Source: Ichthyophis bannanicus (lineage: Eukaryota; Chordata; Amphibia; Gymnophiona; Ichthyophiidae). From it: DNA of 64,000 nt. The stretch is from contig CM066037.1 of NCBI GenBank assembly GCA_033557465.1, positions 201,251,156 through 201,315,155 on the forward strand, in the 5' to 3' direction. Made by a program: the position numbers and the translations under genes. Each line of letters opens with the position of its first letter. Positions within the stretch are counted from its first letter, which is position 1. The notes under the pieces were generated by a model. That model ran no database searches and was not told the DNA's origin. It was given only the letters and a program-made list of their open reading frames with translations. Positions 10,991 through 20,938 of the stretch are shown here, in pieces.

Positions 10991-11059
10991 CACCACAATA
11001 TGTACATGTGCTATGTGACACACATGATAATGTGCTGATGACTGTCATCTTCCACAGAG

Positions 11060-11700
11060 GGTGATGACAATGATGAGGACCCCTCCACTTCTGCGTATGC
11101 CCTGAGGCGCCCCCCTGCCCACCGTGCCACAGAGGTGGAGGTGGTGGTAGTGGAGGACGGGGATGAGATGGAGGGGGAGGCTGAGGAGGAGGCGGAAGAG
11201 CCAGCTGACACAGCAGCGGAGGAGGGGGCTGATGGGGGCATGGAAGGTGTGGGTGGAGGGCGCTGATGGGGGCATGGAAGGGGACGGAGAGGGTGTGGCT
11301 GATGTGGGGGTGTGGGGAGGGGTGGAGGAGGATGTGGAGGGCGGGTGGGAGGTGGAAGGGGGGGAGGAGGGGGATGTGTGGGTGTGTGAGGGTGATGAGG
11401 AACACAGAGCAGTACAGGGCACTGTGGGCTCCCGCCAGCTACAGCATGTGGATACACCATCCAGGGCCACACACAGGTCGCATGCACATGCTACCACACA
11501 GACCCCTGGCACTATGTGTGTCTGTGGTGGCAGGTGTGTGCGGGACCTGTATGAGGCCCTGGATGGTTTGGACCACCACATACATCTTTTAGTCCACACA
11601 TACCAGTGGCTGATGGGAGCCATTCAGCGGGTAGCCGCCGAGGTGGAGTGTCTGCCCTGCCGGCGGCCATCCCCTGAAGGGCGTCACAGGAGTGTGTGAT
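11060..11700 (+). pseudogene. Candidate 3' exon of a transposon gene (+)
   Basis: A pyrimidine-rich acceptor (CATCTTCCACAG) at about 11057 is followed by an acidic open frame (EGDDNDEDPSTSAYALRRPP, then Glu/Asp-rich). It shifts frame near 11260 into ADGGMEGDGEGVADV and runs to a C-terminal helix-like part (LYEALDGLDHHIHLLVH) with a stop at 11697-11699. GGATAAATA near 11801 could serve for polyadenylation. The layout (acidic linker then a short helical tail) resembles the last exons of Harbinger Myb-like proteins such as the one at 12703-19632, but no upstream exon was found. It is convergent with that gene. The frame change argues for decay. Confidence 0.35.
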
Positions 11701-12702
11701 GGCGCCTGTGACATCCACACATGTGCCCTGTGCTGTCCTGTGTTCCATCACTGGGCAGGCATAATGGGATGGGGTTTGCTCTTGTTCTGTATTGTTGTTT
11801 TGGATAAATATACACACAATTGTTCATATGTCACAATTGTCACATGTCTCCCTTACCAACACACTATAGATGCAAGCATGGGATATGTGTGTAGACAGGT
11901 ATGTGTAGTAAAGGTAGACATGGGTAGCATACGTTGACGGGCTCCACATGCAGTCGTGGGGGCTGACCATGTGAGTAGGTGTGTGAGACCAGGGTGGACC
12001 CTGAGATGTTGCAATGTAGAGGCCATCCCAGGATACTGAGCCATGTGAATGCTGTGTACAATGTGTGGGAACCGTTTCTGATGCAACATGCCTGTGTGCA
12101 ACTGGCAAACCACTACTTCTGCACTGGCAGGGTAAGATGTACTGCTGTGCCCAGGACCTACTCAGGGGTAAAGCTGTTGTGTGCGTCCTGGGAAAATACA
12201 TGTGACAGGGATGGTCGGTGAGTAACTGTATACGTTTGTGGGTATGAGCAGCGGAATTACGCAAGCCACCCTTGTCTGCCTGTGCCACATGCATGCCTAT
12301 GTGGGGGGGGAGGGCAGGCACGTAGGCAGTGTTGCAGGCAGGGACAATGGTCACACATTTGCATCAAATGTAGGGGGTATGCAGGGAGGAAAATGGTGAT
12401 GCATGCCAACACTGCACATGTAGCTTCAGGACATTCCCCCTGTGCAATCCAGGAATATGTGTAAACCGCTACACTGTGGCCTAGAGGCTCGGACCTGACA
12501 CAGTGCATGGCACACACGGCATGTGATGGCGTCTGTGCAGTGATACCTGGCAGTACAGACACCTCACCAGCGAGGGGCCTTGTGTGGCTCATATGATCAG
12601 GGACAGGACATGCATTTGCCCACTACTTAGGGGAACACAGGGACACACATTGGAAACCACACGTTGTATGTACTGCTTAAGGGCTGTTTATTACACACAC
12701 AG
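11701..12702. other. Intergenic part of the Harbinger region
   Basis: Convergent intergenic interval between the candidate plus-strand exon and the Myb-like gene. Non-coding and TG/CA-rich. At 12688-12693 TTTATT on the plus strand (AATAAA on minus) lies about 10 bp past the Myb-like stop codon and is its probable poly(A) signal. Confidence 0.5.
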
Positions 12703-12953
12703 TCACCTCCTGCGTGGCCGCCCATGCCTCCCACGGCCCAACACCCCCTGCGGTGCTGCACCTTGTCCTGGCGCCTCAGGTGATGGTGCTGGTGCTGGTG
12801 CTGGTGCTGGCTGCTGTAGTAAGCCCACAATGTCCTCCATGGCATCTGCAATGCGGGCAAGCGCCCCCGACCATACCTCCTCCTGCAGAAGCCGCAGCTC
12901 CCTGGTATTTTCCCCCATAGCCAGGTAGATACGCTGGAGGGCCTGATGAGTGC
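12703..12953 (-). CDS. Harbinger Myb/SANT-like protein, exon 3
   Basis: C-terminal exon. The acceptor is CCCACCCACAG at 12954 and upstream on the minus strand; the reading frame THQALQRIYLAMGENTREL then LLQEEVWSGALARIADAM runs to a TGA at 12703. The phase fits exon 2 exactly (one base carried over, completing GGC). The content, a helical segment with NTREL and LARIADAMEDIVGLL, then an Ala/Pro repeat and an Arg-rich tail, matches the usual C-terminal part of Harbinger Myb-like partner proteins. The PAPAPAPAP run comes from a GCTGGT hexamer repeat at about 12785-12810. Confidence 0.75.
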
Positions 12954-13614
12954 CTGTGGGTGGGACAGAGGGTGATATGTGAGATACCCCTCCAGTACCA
13001 ACTATCACATATACACATGTCATGCATATCCCACAAGATCAGTCTGCAGAACAGTCATGCCTGCCAAACCTAGCAACACATGACCATGCTTAGATCTGTG
13101 TCTCCCATGAGCCATCCCCCTGTCTGGAAGGGGTCTGGATGAGAATCACAGATCTCACACATGGCACATTGGCAACATTTAATATGTCAATGCCTGGTCT
13201 GCACACTGCTTTTCTGGGATAGGTCAGATGATCTGAGGGGGCATGAGACACACATACACATATCTGGGATGCCCCCATTTCTATAATGCTGGCGCACACT
13301 GCTGAGTATGATGTCAAATGATGCTGCGTGACAATACACATGATGAGGTCTCTGTCACATAGGGTGTCTGGGTGACCTGCGATCATTGCTTTCCTCTTTG
13401 GGCTTATGTGGGGTATGTGGCCAAGCACAGTGTGCATGTGTCTCAGCCCCTCACAAATGCTGACACCTGACAAGCCATGCTACAGGAGGTAGAAACACAG
13501 AGGACATAAGACAACCCCCCCAACATCAGAACGCTATGCTATGTGGGCAATATGCAATTATTTTGTGGATGTTAGGACAACCCCGTGGGGATTGTGGGGT
13601 ATGCTGTTACCCAC

Positions 13615-13920
13615 CTTCTGCATTGCACTGTGCTACAGCAGTGTGTTTCCGCAGCTCTGCAATGATTGGGTCCATGTCTACAGGAGGGGTTTCTTCTGGC
13701 GCTGGCGCATGAATGGGGTGGTGGGTTGTGATGACGTCTGAGCCCTCTGTGGTAGTGAAGTCTGGGGTGTGGTCCTCTGGCTCAGCCTCCACATGTGTGG
13801 TTGGGGTCCAGTCACCATTACTCGTGCTGCCCCCGGACATTGTGGGCTGGGGCTCTGGCACATCCTCGGGCAATTGCACCTCCTCCTCCTCCTCAGCTGG
13901 GGCCATGGTTGTGTAGTCAC
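13615..13920 (-). CDS. Harbinger Myb/SANT-like protein, exon 2
   Basis: 306-bp internal exon. Acceptor TTCCACAACCCAG precedes it; donor GCAGAAG/GTGGGTAAC ends it. It encodes an acidic, Pro/Thr-rich linker (APAEEEEEVQLPEDVPEP, then HTPDFTTTEGSDV) and ends PIIAELRKHTAVAQ. Exon 1 leaves one base of a codon and exon 2 supplies GT, giving Gly-Asp-Tyr at the junction; exon 2 in turn leaves one base for exon 3. The consistent phase and consensus splice sites are the evidence that these are exons of one gene. Confidence 0.75.
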
Positions 13921-14639
13921 CTGGGTTGTGGAAGACATACACAGCACAGATCGGTTTGCACGGTGCAACTACATACAACTGTGTAACACATCCACCCCAC
14001 AATCAATGTGTGTTTGGCCATGGCCTGTACATGTGCTACATAGCTACCACTACAGCTCCTGCTACCACTATTAGGAATATATAGGCCAGTACCTAGCAGA
14101 CACATCAATGTGTACATCAGGGGTCCTCAAACTGCGGGATGAGGGCCACATGTGGGCCGCCAAGGACATTTTCTGCAGCCCGACGGGTGTTTTTGCCGCC
14201 GCTGCCAGTCCTCAGGGGCAGCTCTACCTAGGGCCGGCCCATTCATTGAGCAGCAGCCCAGCTAGGTTAACAACTTACAAACCTGCTGCTGCTGCTGCCG
14301 CCATGGCAGCGGCATAATCAAGCTTCCCGCGGGGCCCCCCCTGCTCTGCAGTGTACTCCATGCAGCCTCAGTGTTGGCTGTCAGAGCCACGCAAAGAGAA
14401 AGAGCTTCTCCTCTCGTGGCTCTGTTAATCCCGCCGTGGGGCTGATGGGATTTTCCATCAAGCCCGTGGCGGGATTGACATGGCCGTGAGAAAGGGAAAC
14501 TCTCCCTTCATGCGGCTCTGACAAGCCCACACTGAAGCCGCATGGAGGACGCTGCAAAGCAGGGGGGCCCCACGGGATGCTTGATTCTGCTGCTGCCATG
14601 GTGGAAGCAGCAGCAGTAGCCGTGTTTGGTTTATTTCGT

Positions 14640-15040
14640 ATCCTAGCTGGCCTGATGGGGGGGAGGGGGTTTGGAGTGGTAATTGGCTATGGGGGGGAGA
14701 GGTAAGACTGGAAGTGGGCTGATGGGGGGGAGGGGGTTAGGACAGGTCATGGCCTATGGGTGGTGGTAAGATTGGAAGTGGGATGATGGGGGGCTTAGGA
14801 CTGGAAATGGGCTGAGTGTGGGGCTAAGACAGGAGGCTGATGGAGGGGCTAGGATAGGGCTCAAAATGGGCTGTTGGGGGTGCTAAGATTGCAAATGGGC
14901 TGATGGTGGGGCTAGGAGAGGACTATAAATGAGCTGTTGGGGGGGCTGGGGTTTGGAAATGCACTTATGGAGGGACTTGGACAGGACTGGATGTGGATGT
15001 GGACCTAGGACTGGTAATGGCCTGATGGTGGGCCAGGGAT
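14640..15040 (+). repeat. Minisatellite inside the complete hAT copy
   Basis: Degenerate units of GGACTGGAAATGGGCTGATG with G-runs, as at 5970-7260. The array is interrupted at about 15042 by the 3' end of the L2 LINE and picks up again at 18205-18290. Confidence 0.85.
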
Positions 15041-15042
15041 AG

Positions 15043-18000
15043 GATTTATTTATTTTATTTATTTATTTAACAATTTTTATATACCGCGCTATTTGTTATC
15101 AGTGTGGTTTACATATAACAAAGGTTGCACAGTCAGAAGACTGTTCTGTGCTTACATTGAAACAGGAGTTTAAACTTGGATCAACAGGGTAACTATATAC
15201 ATATGTACATCAAACATAATTAGATCAGGTTGGTATATTCAAGAAGAGCTAAGGCAATCTCAAAAATACTTGTGACAGAGTTATTTATGTGGAGAAAGAA
15301 AGGTTTGTGGGTGTTGGTGTGTGGATGATCAGAGGCGGGGTGGATGATTGTACAAAGTGAAGTAGGAAAATGTGGTGTTTGATTGCCTTACAGAACTGAA
15401 TAAGGTCTTTGATTGATCTTATTTCTGGTGGAAGGTAGTTCCAGCACTTTGGGGCGTAGAAGGCAAAGGTTCTTTTCTTGGTCGTCTGGGTGCACTTGAT
15501 GGACTCTTTAGGGACGATCAAGGTGTTGTCAGTTATCGACCTTCGCATTCTGCTTTTCAGGGTGAGAGTGATAAGGTCACTGAGTGTCGTGGGGGCTAGG
15601 TTATTGATGATCTTGAAAATGATGAGAAGGATTTTGTATGTTAATCTGCAATGAATTGGTAGCCAGTGGAGTTCCTTAAGTATCGGGGTGATATGGTCTG
15701 ATCTTGCTATACCACAGAGCACACATGCAGCCGCATTCATAGCGAGTTGCAGCGGATTAAGGGTGTTCTTGGGGAGTCCATATAGGACAACATTTGCATA
15801 ATCGAAGTGTGGTAGAATGAGGGCTTGGAAGACGGTCCGGAAGTCATTATGGGGTAACATGGGCCTGAGGTGCCTTAGCATTCTAATTTTGTTGTAGACG
15901 GATCTGGTGGTGTTTCGTATGTGCTCCTTAAAGTTGAAGTGCTGGTCCAGTGTAATCCCTAGGTAGCGAATGGAGGGTTTACTAGGGAGTTCTGCATCTC
16001 TTACTCTTAGGGATGATGGAGGGGAGAAATCTTTATTCCTTGATATGAACAGAACTTCAGTCTTCTTGAAGTTTATGCTGAGATTTTGAGATAGTAACCA
16101 GTCGGTGATGGCGTTGAAACAGGTGGTAAGGTTGGTGAAGTCTGGTTGTTTGATTTTGAATGGTGTAAACAGCAGGACGTCATCAGCATAGATTAGAGTG
16201 GAGATATTGAAGGAGCGTATGATGTCACATATCGGCTGCATGTAGACATTGAACAGCAGCGCAGATAAAGAGGAGCCCTGCGGAACACCTTGATGTTGGT
16301 GGAAAGGTGCGGATGTGGTGGATCCAACTCTGACGTGCTGCCAACGATCCGATAGATAAGACCTACACCATTCCCAGGCAAGGCCACAGATGCTCTTCTC
16401 CTGAAGACGAGTGAGAAGTTGATTGTGATTAACGGAGTCAAAGGCAGCAGAGATATCTAGGAAAATGAGAGCGAAGCCGTTCTCGACCTTGTCCAATCCT
16501 CTATTCAAAGCGTTAGTTAGGGTGGTGAGGAGAGTTTCTATGCCATGAGATTCTCTGAATCCATGTTGACAGGGGTCAAGAGGTGACACTACATCAATGT
16601 GATGTTGAATCTGTCTCTGGACGACCTTCTCTATTATCTTGGCTAATAGAGGTATACTCGAGATTGGGCGGTAGGAGTCAGATTTTAATAGGTCAAGTCT
16701 GTTATACTTCAGAAGTGGTCTTATTGATGTCTGTTTGAGGAATGAGGGGAATGAGCCTGTTGCAAAGGATAGTCCTATGATGTTGATTAGCATCGGACTA
16801 AGTTCAACTCGCAGAGTTCTGACCCAGTATGCTGGGCAAGGGTCACTTGGAGCTGTAGAAGTGTTGATGATGGTGATGAGATCTTGGATGTTTTTCTCTG
16901 TTGGAGCGGTGAACATTGTGATAGGTGGAAGTGAGGTGTGGGCATGGCAGGGAGTGGTAACTGAAACTGTGTCGGTAATGGAAGATTTGGATTGGAGATA
17001 GTCAGCATACGACTGGGGGGAAATAGGATCGAGTTGGGTAGGTGAAGGTTCCTTAATTAGGGATTTTGCTAGGCTGAAAAGGTATCTAGGTTTGTTTAGA
17101 GAGCGGAGAAGGAGCTTGGCATGGTATTCGCTCAATCTGAGGTATATGGTTTTGCGGTGGACTTTAAGGTGGTTCAGGTATGTTACTTTGTTAGTTTCGG
17201 AGCGGGATCTTCTCCATTTCCTTTCAAGTTTCCTAAGGGAGAGGAGAGGTGTCCGAAGATCTGCTGTGAACCAAGGAGCTGGACGTCTTTTGCTTTTATA
17301 GCTTTTGGGGGCTGATGATTTGTCTAAGGCTGGTAGTTGAGCGAATGTTTTCAGAGTGACGTTCCAGTTGGTGATTGCTTCATCGAGGTCGGGAGACATT
17401 AGTTTGAGCGTAGGTAAGGCATGTTTAATGAACTCTTCTTTATCAAGAGGTCTGAAGTGAGATGTAATTCTGGATTCTGTACTGGAGTCATTGGGTGGGA
17501 ATTGAGTAAGATGCACAGGTATCTGGAACGTGATTAGCTTATGGTCCAACCAAGGGATAGGGGTGATATCCAAGTTGAGGTTGGTCTTCTGGCTGGCAGC
17601 AGAGTGGGGAGCGAAAATTAGGTCCAGTGGGTTTCCTTTAAGATGGGTGGAGGTGTTCACTAGTTGTTCAAACCCAAGTCTTTGCATAGCTTCTAGGAAG
17701 GCGTCTGCTTGGTCGGATTGCAGGGAGGGTAAGTTAAAGTCTCCAAGCAGCCAGTTGGGGTTGCGAGGGCTAGCTGGGTTGCAGGCTAAGTCAATGAAGG
17801 AAGAGATAACCTCAGGTGGAGAGGAGGGGGATCTATAAATAAGGTTGATGGTGATATCTTTGTTGGCAATGGTGATTATGTCCGCATGTATGGAGCTCTT
17901 GGATGAGAGTAGTTGAAATCCTAGGTCTGATTTTGCAAGGATAAAAACTCCACCACCCTTCCGGTTGGGCCTGTGGGAGGTGTGAATGGAGAAGTTGGGA

Positions 18001-18205
18001 GGGATTAGTTGGTTTATGAGGGCTGTATCAGTATCCTTGAGCCATGATTCTGTCACCATGAGGAGATCCAGGCCATGGACAGCTATCAGGTCAGGGATGA
18101 CCGGCCATTTCTTGCGTACTGAGCGTGAGTTTACAAGGGCACATTTCAGGAAAAGTTGTGGTTTTGGTGGAGCTTTTTTGGGGTTGTCCGGATGATCGAG
18201 GGCGA
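15043..18205 (-). mobile_element. L2-like LINE inserted in the hAT minisatellite
   Basis: The 3' end lies at 15043, where the plus strand starts a TTTA-type tail (ATTTATTTATTTTATT) followed by ATATACCGCGC and GTGTGGTTTACAT, the L2 3' signature that also tails the CORE-SINEs. The 5' end is at about 18205, where the LINE frame meets GAAATGGAATTGGAAATGGG of the minisatellite. Length about 3.16 kb; probably 5'-truncated, because the endonuclease frame is open right up to the junction. Confidence 0.9.
15285..18059 (-). CDS. L2 ORF2-type endonuclease/reverse transcriptase
   Basis: Non-LTR retrotransposon polyprotein. From the first Met (18059) it has 924 residues; the same frame stays open upstream to about 18200 and includes CALVNSRSVRKKWPVI, the true start of the endonuclease domain. 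Endonuclease blocks: VTESWLKD, NRKGGGVFILAK, LIYRSPSSPP, LLGDFNLP, NPLDLIF. The normally invariant Ser-Asp-His block reads WLDHKLI (TTG, possibly from TCG by CpG decay), so nuclease activity is doubtful. RT domain at about residues 430-700: DSYRPISSIPLLAKIIEKV, GFRESHGIETLL, FLDISAAFDSVNH, GVPQGSSLSALLFNVYMQ, the catalytic YADDVLLF, then a C-terminal part ending near PPEIRSIKDLIQFCKAIK. There are no stops over 2.8 kb, so this is a young copy. Confidence 0.92.
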   Translation of the reverse strand: MVTESWLKDTDTALINQLIPPNFSIHTSHRPNRKGGGVFILAKSDLGFQLLSSKSSIHADIITIANKDITINLIYRSPSSPPEVISSFIDLACNPASPRNPNWLLGDFNLPSLQSDQADAFLEAMQRLGFEQLVNTSTHLKGNPLDLIFAPHSAASQKTNLNLDITPIPWLDHKLITFQIPVHLTQFPPNDSSTESRITSHFRPLDKEEFIKHALPTLKLMSPDLDEAITNWNVTLKTFAQLPALDKSSAPKSYKSKRRPAPWFTADLRTPLLSLRKLERKWRRSRSETNKVTYLNHLKVHRKTIYLRLSEYHAKLLLRSLNKPRYLFSLAKSLIKEPSPTQLDPISPQSYADYLQSKSSITDTVSVTTPCHAHTSLPPITMFTAPTEKNIQDLITIINTSTAPSDPCPAYWVRTLRVELSPMLINIIGLSFATGSFPSFLKQTSIRPLLKYNRLDLLKSDSYRPISSIPLLAKIIEKVVQRQIQHHIDVVSPLDPCQHGFRESHGIETLLTTLTNALNRGLDKVENGFALIFLDISAAFDSVNHNQLLTRLQEKSICGLAWEWCRSYLSDRWQHVRVGSTTSAPFHQHQGVPQGSSLSALLFNVYMQPICDIIRSFNISTLIYADDVLLFTPFKIKQPDFTNLTTCFNAITDWLLSQNLSINFKKTEVLFISRNKDFSPPSSLRVRDAELPSKPSIRYLGITLDQHFNFKEHIRNTTRSVYNKIRMLRHLRPMLPHNDFRTVFQALILPHFDYANVVLYGLPKNTLNPLQLAMNAAACVLCGIARSDHITPILKELHWLPIHCRLTYKILLIIFKIINNLAPTTLSDLITLTLKSRMRRSITDNTLIVPKESIKCTQTTKKRTFAFYAPKCWNYLPPEIRSIKDLIQFCKAIKHHIFLLHFVQSSTPPLIIHTPTPTNLSFST

Positions 18206-19148
18206 AAATGGGAAATGGAATTGGAAATGGGCTGATGGGGGGCTAGGACTGGAAATGGGCTGATGCACGGACTAGAGGGGAGCGGATGCTGGGTGGGGCT
18301 GGAAATAGACGGGAGGTGAGGTTGGGCGAGGATCAGAATGGGATGGAGCTGGGAGAGTGAAATGGTGAGGGAAAAATATTTTTTGTGGGAGGTAAGAGAT
18401 ATCTACAATTGGACGGATATTGGGAGAGTAAGTGGGGATGGAGGATGGAGGTCTAACATTTGAGTGGCTGACATAGGAATGAGGAAACAGCACAAGGAGA
18501 AAGATTACTATAGTAAAGCAGATGTAGAGAGAGAATGGAAAACATACTAGAAGTGAGAAGAAGGGACAAATGGAAAGCAGACGATGGGGAGTTAGCAGAA
18601 GACACAAAGAAACCAGACTAACGTGGCTGGAGCAATTGCCACTGGAAAAGGAAAAAAATAAGGGTAGCAAATGTTCCCTTTATTTTGAATTTATGCAGTG
18701 TGCTTTGAAGTTTGTTCATAGTGTTAATTTCAACTATAGTCCGGCCCTCCAACGGTCTGAGGGACAGTGAACCGGCCCCCTGTTTAGAAAGTTTGAAGAC
18801 CCCTGGTGTGCATTATCCCACAGAAGGGCTATCCCTGCTCAGCAGTACTTAGATTAGACACAGACATAACAAGGACAGGTCTGAGAGGGGGCTTGTAGCA
18901 GACATGTAGCCACATGTGCAGGGCAGACATAAAAAGGGATGGTGTTACTGATACATGTGGTTGGAGGGCAGAAAAACACAGAGTAAAAGGGGTGGAATAG
19001 GGGACAGCACACTCATAAGCCAAAGGCAGAGGGTAGAAGATGATCCATAGGAGCAGGTATGAGGAGGTGCTAATAAGATGCCTGATGCATATCCAAGGGG
19101 CATGTACTTTATGGTTTGGGAGCAGCAAGGTGTGATTTGGGTACCTAC

Positions 19149-19632
19149 CTGCCTGGGGATGGGCAGTGTCCAGTGTCTCTGGCAGTCCATACAGGTAGAT
19201 TGGCCCTAGCCGCTCTGCCAACTCCTGCTCCAGGGGTGTTAGGGAGGGTGTAAAGGGGCCTCCACCTCCAGTGCCCATGGCATGCTGCCACTCTGCCACC
19301 ATGTGTGAGCGCACACCCCTCTTTATATCGTTAAACCTATTCCTGAGGCTGTCCAGGTCTCTGCTTGGACCCCCTGCCTGTGCAACTGCCTCCTGCACCT
19401 CCTCCCACACCTGGGTGCGTGTTGCAACAGTGGTGGTGTTGCTTAGTCGTCCGTATAGGACCTCATAATTTTCAAGAACAGACACCAGCAGGATGTGGTT
19501 TTCCTGCTGGGTGAATTTCTGAGCCCTCTTCCGTTGCAGAGCTGGCACCGGTTTGCGCCTACGTTTTGCAGTGAGAGGACCCTGCGTGGGCTGGGCCGAT
19601 GGGGCTGCAGCCTCCACCACACTCCCTGCCAT
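19149..19632 (-). CDS. Harbinger Myb/SANT-like protein, exon 1
   Basis: DNA-binding partner of a Harbinger transposase. From ATG 19632: a basic segment (AKRRRKPVPALQRKRAQK), then a Myb/SANT-like trihelix at about residues 37-110 (FTQQENHILLVSVLENYEVL, TRTQVWEEVQEAVAQAGG, LDSLRNRFNDIKRGVRSHM), the same fold as NAIF1-type proteins. It ends at a consensus donor CAG/GTAGGT (exon end 19149). Joined by phase to exons 2 and 3 it gives about 346 residues. In Harbinger systems this protein brings the transposase to the element ends. Intron 1 (13921-19148) is about 5.2 kb, of which 4.7 kb is an inserted hAT element. It is divergent from the transposase at 20939, across a shared promoter. No stop or frameshift was seen in the three exons. 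Confidence 0.8.
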
Positions 19633-19639
19633 ATCTGTG

Positions 19640-19985
19640 TCCTCCCCAACAGGTGGCCCCCCTCCCTCTCCCTCTCCCTCTCCATGTCCCTCTCCCTCTT
19701 CACTCCTGCCCTGTCCTGTGGCTCCATCTCCCTGCCCTCTCCCTCCCTGTCAGACATTCCTTCTCTTGGCCTTCTCAACTCCACCTCACACCTCCCTCCT
19801 CTCCCTGCTATCTGCTCTTCACCTCACCTCCTTTCTCACTCACCTGCTCCTTGCCTCCCCTCCTCTCTGTATCCCCTGCTCTACCTCACACCTCTCCTGC
19901 ACAACCCAGCTTCTACCACTCTGACCCGCAACACACTAACTTAGCTCTACTAGACACCTACTTCTCTCTCTCTCTCTCTGACTGA
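19640..19985. repeat. CT-rich low-complexity stretch in Harbinger 5' region
   Basis: CTCCCT-type hexamers at about 19660-19700 and a TC dinucleotide run at about 19960-19978. It lies between the Myb-like start codon and its promoter, so it would be an A/G-rich 5' untranslated region on the minus strand. An alternative upstream ATG at 19784 is in another frame. Confidence 0.6.
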
Positions 19986-20124
19986 CACCAGACACCTTCT
20001 CTCTCCCTCGCCTACCAAAAACCCCTCAACTGTAAATATGTAAATATTGTAAACCTAACTTTTGAAGTGTCTAACCCTGCATGCTGTGCCTAACCCTGCA
20101 TGCTGTGCCTAACCCTAAATCTAT

Positions 20125-20250
20125 GTATATATGACCCAATTTTCCTGTCCTGATTTGACATCTCCCAAATTGGTAATCAAACCGCTGCTGATCGCTGGAA
20201 GTAGCGGTATATAAGTGTAAACTAAACAAAATAAATAAATAAATAAAATA
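20125..20250 (+). mobile_element. L2-type 3'-end fragment
   Basis: CGCTGGAAGTAGCGGTATAT then AAGTGTAAAC and an AAATAAATAAATAAA tail: an L2-like 3' end. It abuts the promoter palindrome at 20251, so it lies in the presumed 5' untranslated region of the minus-strand Myb-like gene and begins exactly where that transcript should start. Confidence 0.6.
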
Positions 20251-20272
20251 AACGTGCAGCACGTATACACGT

Positions 20273-20284
20273 CTATTTATAGGG
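20273..20284 (-). promoter_or_regulatory. TATA box, Myb-like gene side
   Basis: CCCTATAAATAG on the minus strand, facing the Myb-like gene about 640 bp away from its ATG at 19632. It is the exact mirror of the plus-strand box at 20689-20700. Confidence 0.65.
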
Positions 20285-20688
20285 TTTTTTTACGTTGCGC
20301 GCGTTGCGTGTGTGCAGTTGCGTGAGCGCGGCTGCTGCGTGTGCTGCACATGCGTAGTTGGCTGTGTGCATTGCGCATGTGGCGCACAGAAGCGGGAAAT
20401 GCATGCATGCATGCTTGCACGGTAAGCGTGGCACATACGCAAGGGGCAGTCAACTACGCAGCACGCATGCAGCCGCCACGCACACTGCGCATGCGTATTT
20501 GCCTGTGCGCATTGCACATGCGCCACGCAGACACAGGAAGTGCATGCGTGCATAATTTGCACGTGAGGCATGGCGCATGTGTAGTGCAGCATGTGCGCGG
20601 GGCATACGTGATGCGCACAGCCAGCTATGCGTGCGCAGCCGTCACGCTCGCGCAACTGCACCCGCGCAACACGCGCTAGGTAAATAAA

Positions 20689-20700
20689 CCCTATAAATAG
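20689..20700 (+). promoter_or_regulatory. TATA box, transposase side
   Basis: CCCTATAAATAG on the plus strand, about 240 bp before the likely transposase ATG at 20939; identical to its mirror copy on the other arm of the palindrome. Confidence 0.7.
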
Positions 20701-20938
20701 TCATGAACACATGTTGCACGTTGAGGGTTTTTTTGTAGGCGAGGGAGAGAAGGTGTGCGTTGGCAGTGACGGAAGGAGCGAGTCTGAATCAGGTGTATTG
20801 TGCAGTGTGACTGGGTTTGTGATTGTTGTTGGTTGTATTGTGTGGCTGTGTTTCTGTGTGGTGTGTACGGTGTGTGTCTTGGTTAGTGAAGTGGTGTCTG
20901 CGTTGGAGTGTGTTAGAGGAGCAGGACGGGTGGAGGTT

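Larger units (their letters stand above)
14118..18805. mobile_element. Non-autonomous hAT element with 8-bp TSD
   Basis: Terminal inverted repeats CAGGGGTCCTCAAACT (14118) and AGTTTGAAGACCCCTG (ending 18805) match with one difference. Flanking 8-bp target duplications are GTGTACAT (14110-14117) and GTGTGCAT (18806-18813), one mismatch. There is no transposase. The inside has a GC-rich left part with GCTGCTGCTG/CCGCCATGG, a G-rich minisatellite (14640-15040, resuming 18205-18290), and a right part shared with 7260-7672. It is split by an L2 LINE (15043-18205) and lies in intron 1 of the Harbinger Myb-like gene, so both insertions post-date the Harbinger copy. Confidence 0.9.
20251..20722. promoter_or_regulatory. 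Palindromic bidirectional promoter of the Harbinger genes
   Basis: A 472-bp imperfect inverted repeat centred near 20486. The outer ends correspond closely: left AACGTGCAGCACGTATACAC and right (reverse strand) AACGTGCAACATGTGTTCAT, then the TATA block on both sides, then TTTACGTTGCGCGCGTTGCG against TTTACCTAGCGCGTGTTGCG, continuing inward with CAGTTGCGTGAGCG / CAGTTGCGCGAGCG. The interior is rich in TGCGCATGCG and GCATGCATGC words and in CpG, unlike everything around it. It separates the Myb-like gene (-) from the transposase (+), so the symmetric arms probably drive both equally and may bind the Myb-like protein. It could alternatively be a fold-back element that happens to lie here. Confidence 0.7.

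Noticed and set aside
11045..11623. Minus-strand ORFs rich in Pro/His/Ser opposite the acidic exon
   Set aside because: They are complements of a GA-rich strand (GGGGATGAG and similar), which keeps stops out. No motif, and they cross the LTR boundary.
20290..20661. His/Cys/Ala-rich ORFs on both strands in the palindrome
   Set aside because: Open because of GCATGC/TGCGCA repeats; both strands are open in the same place, as expected for a palindrome. No family similarity.
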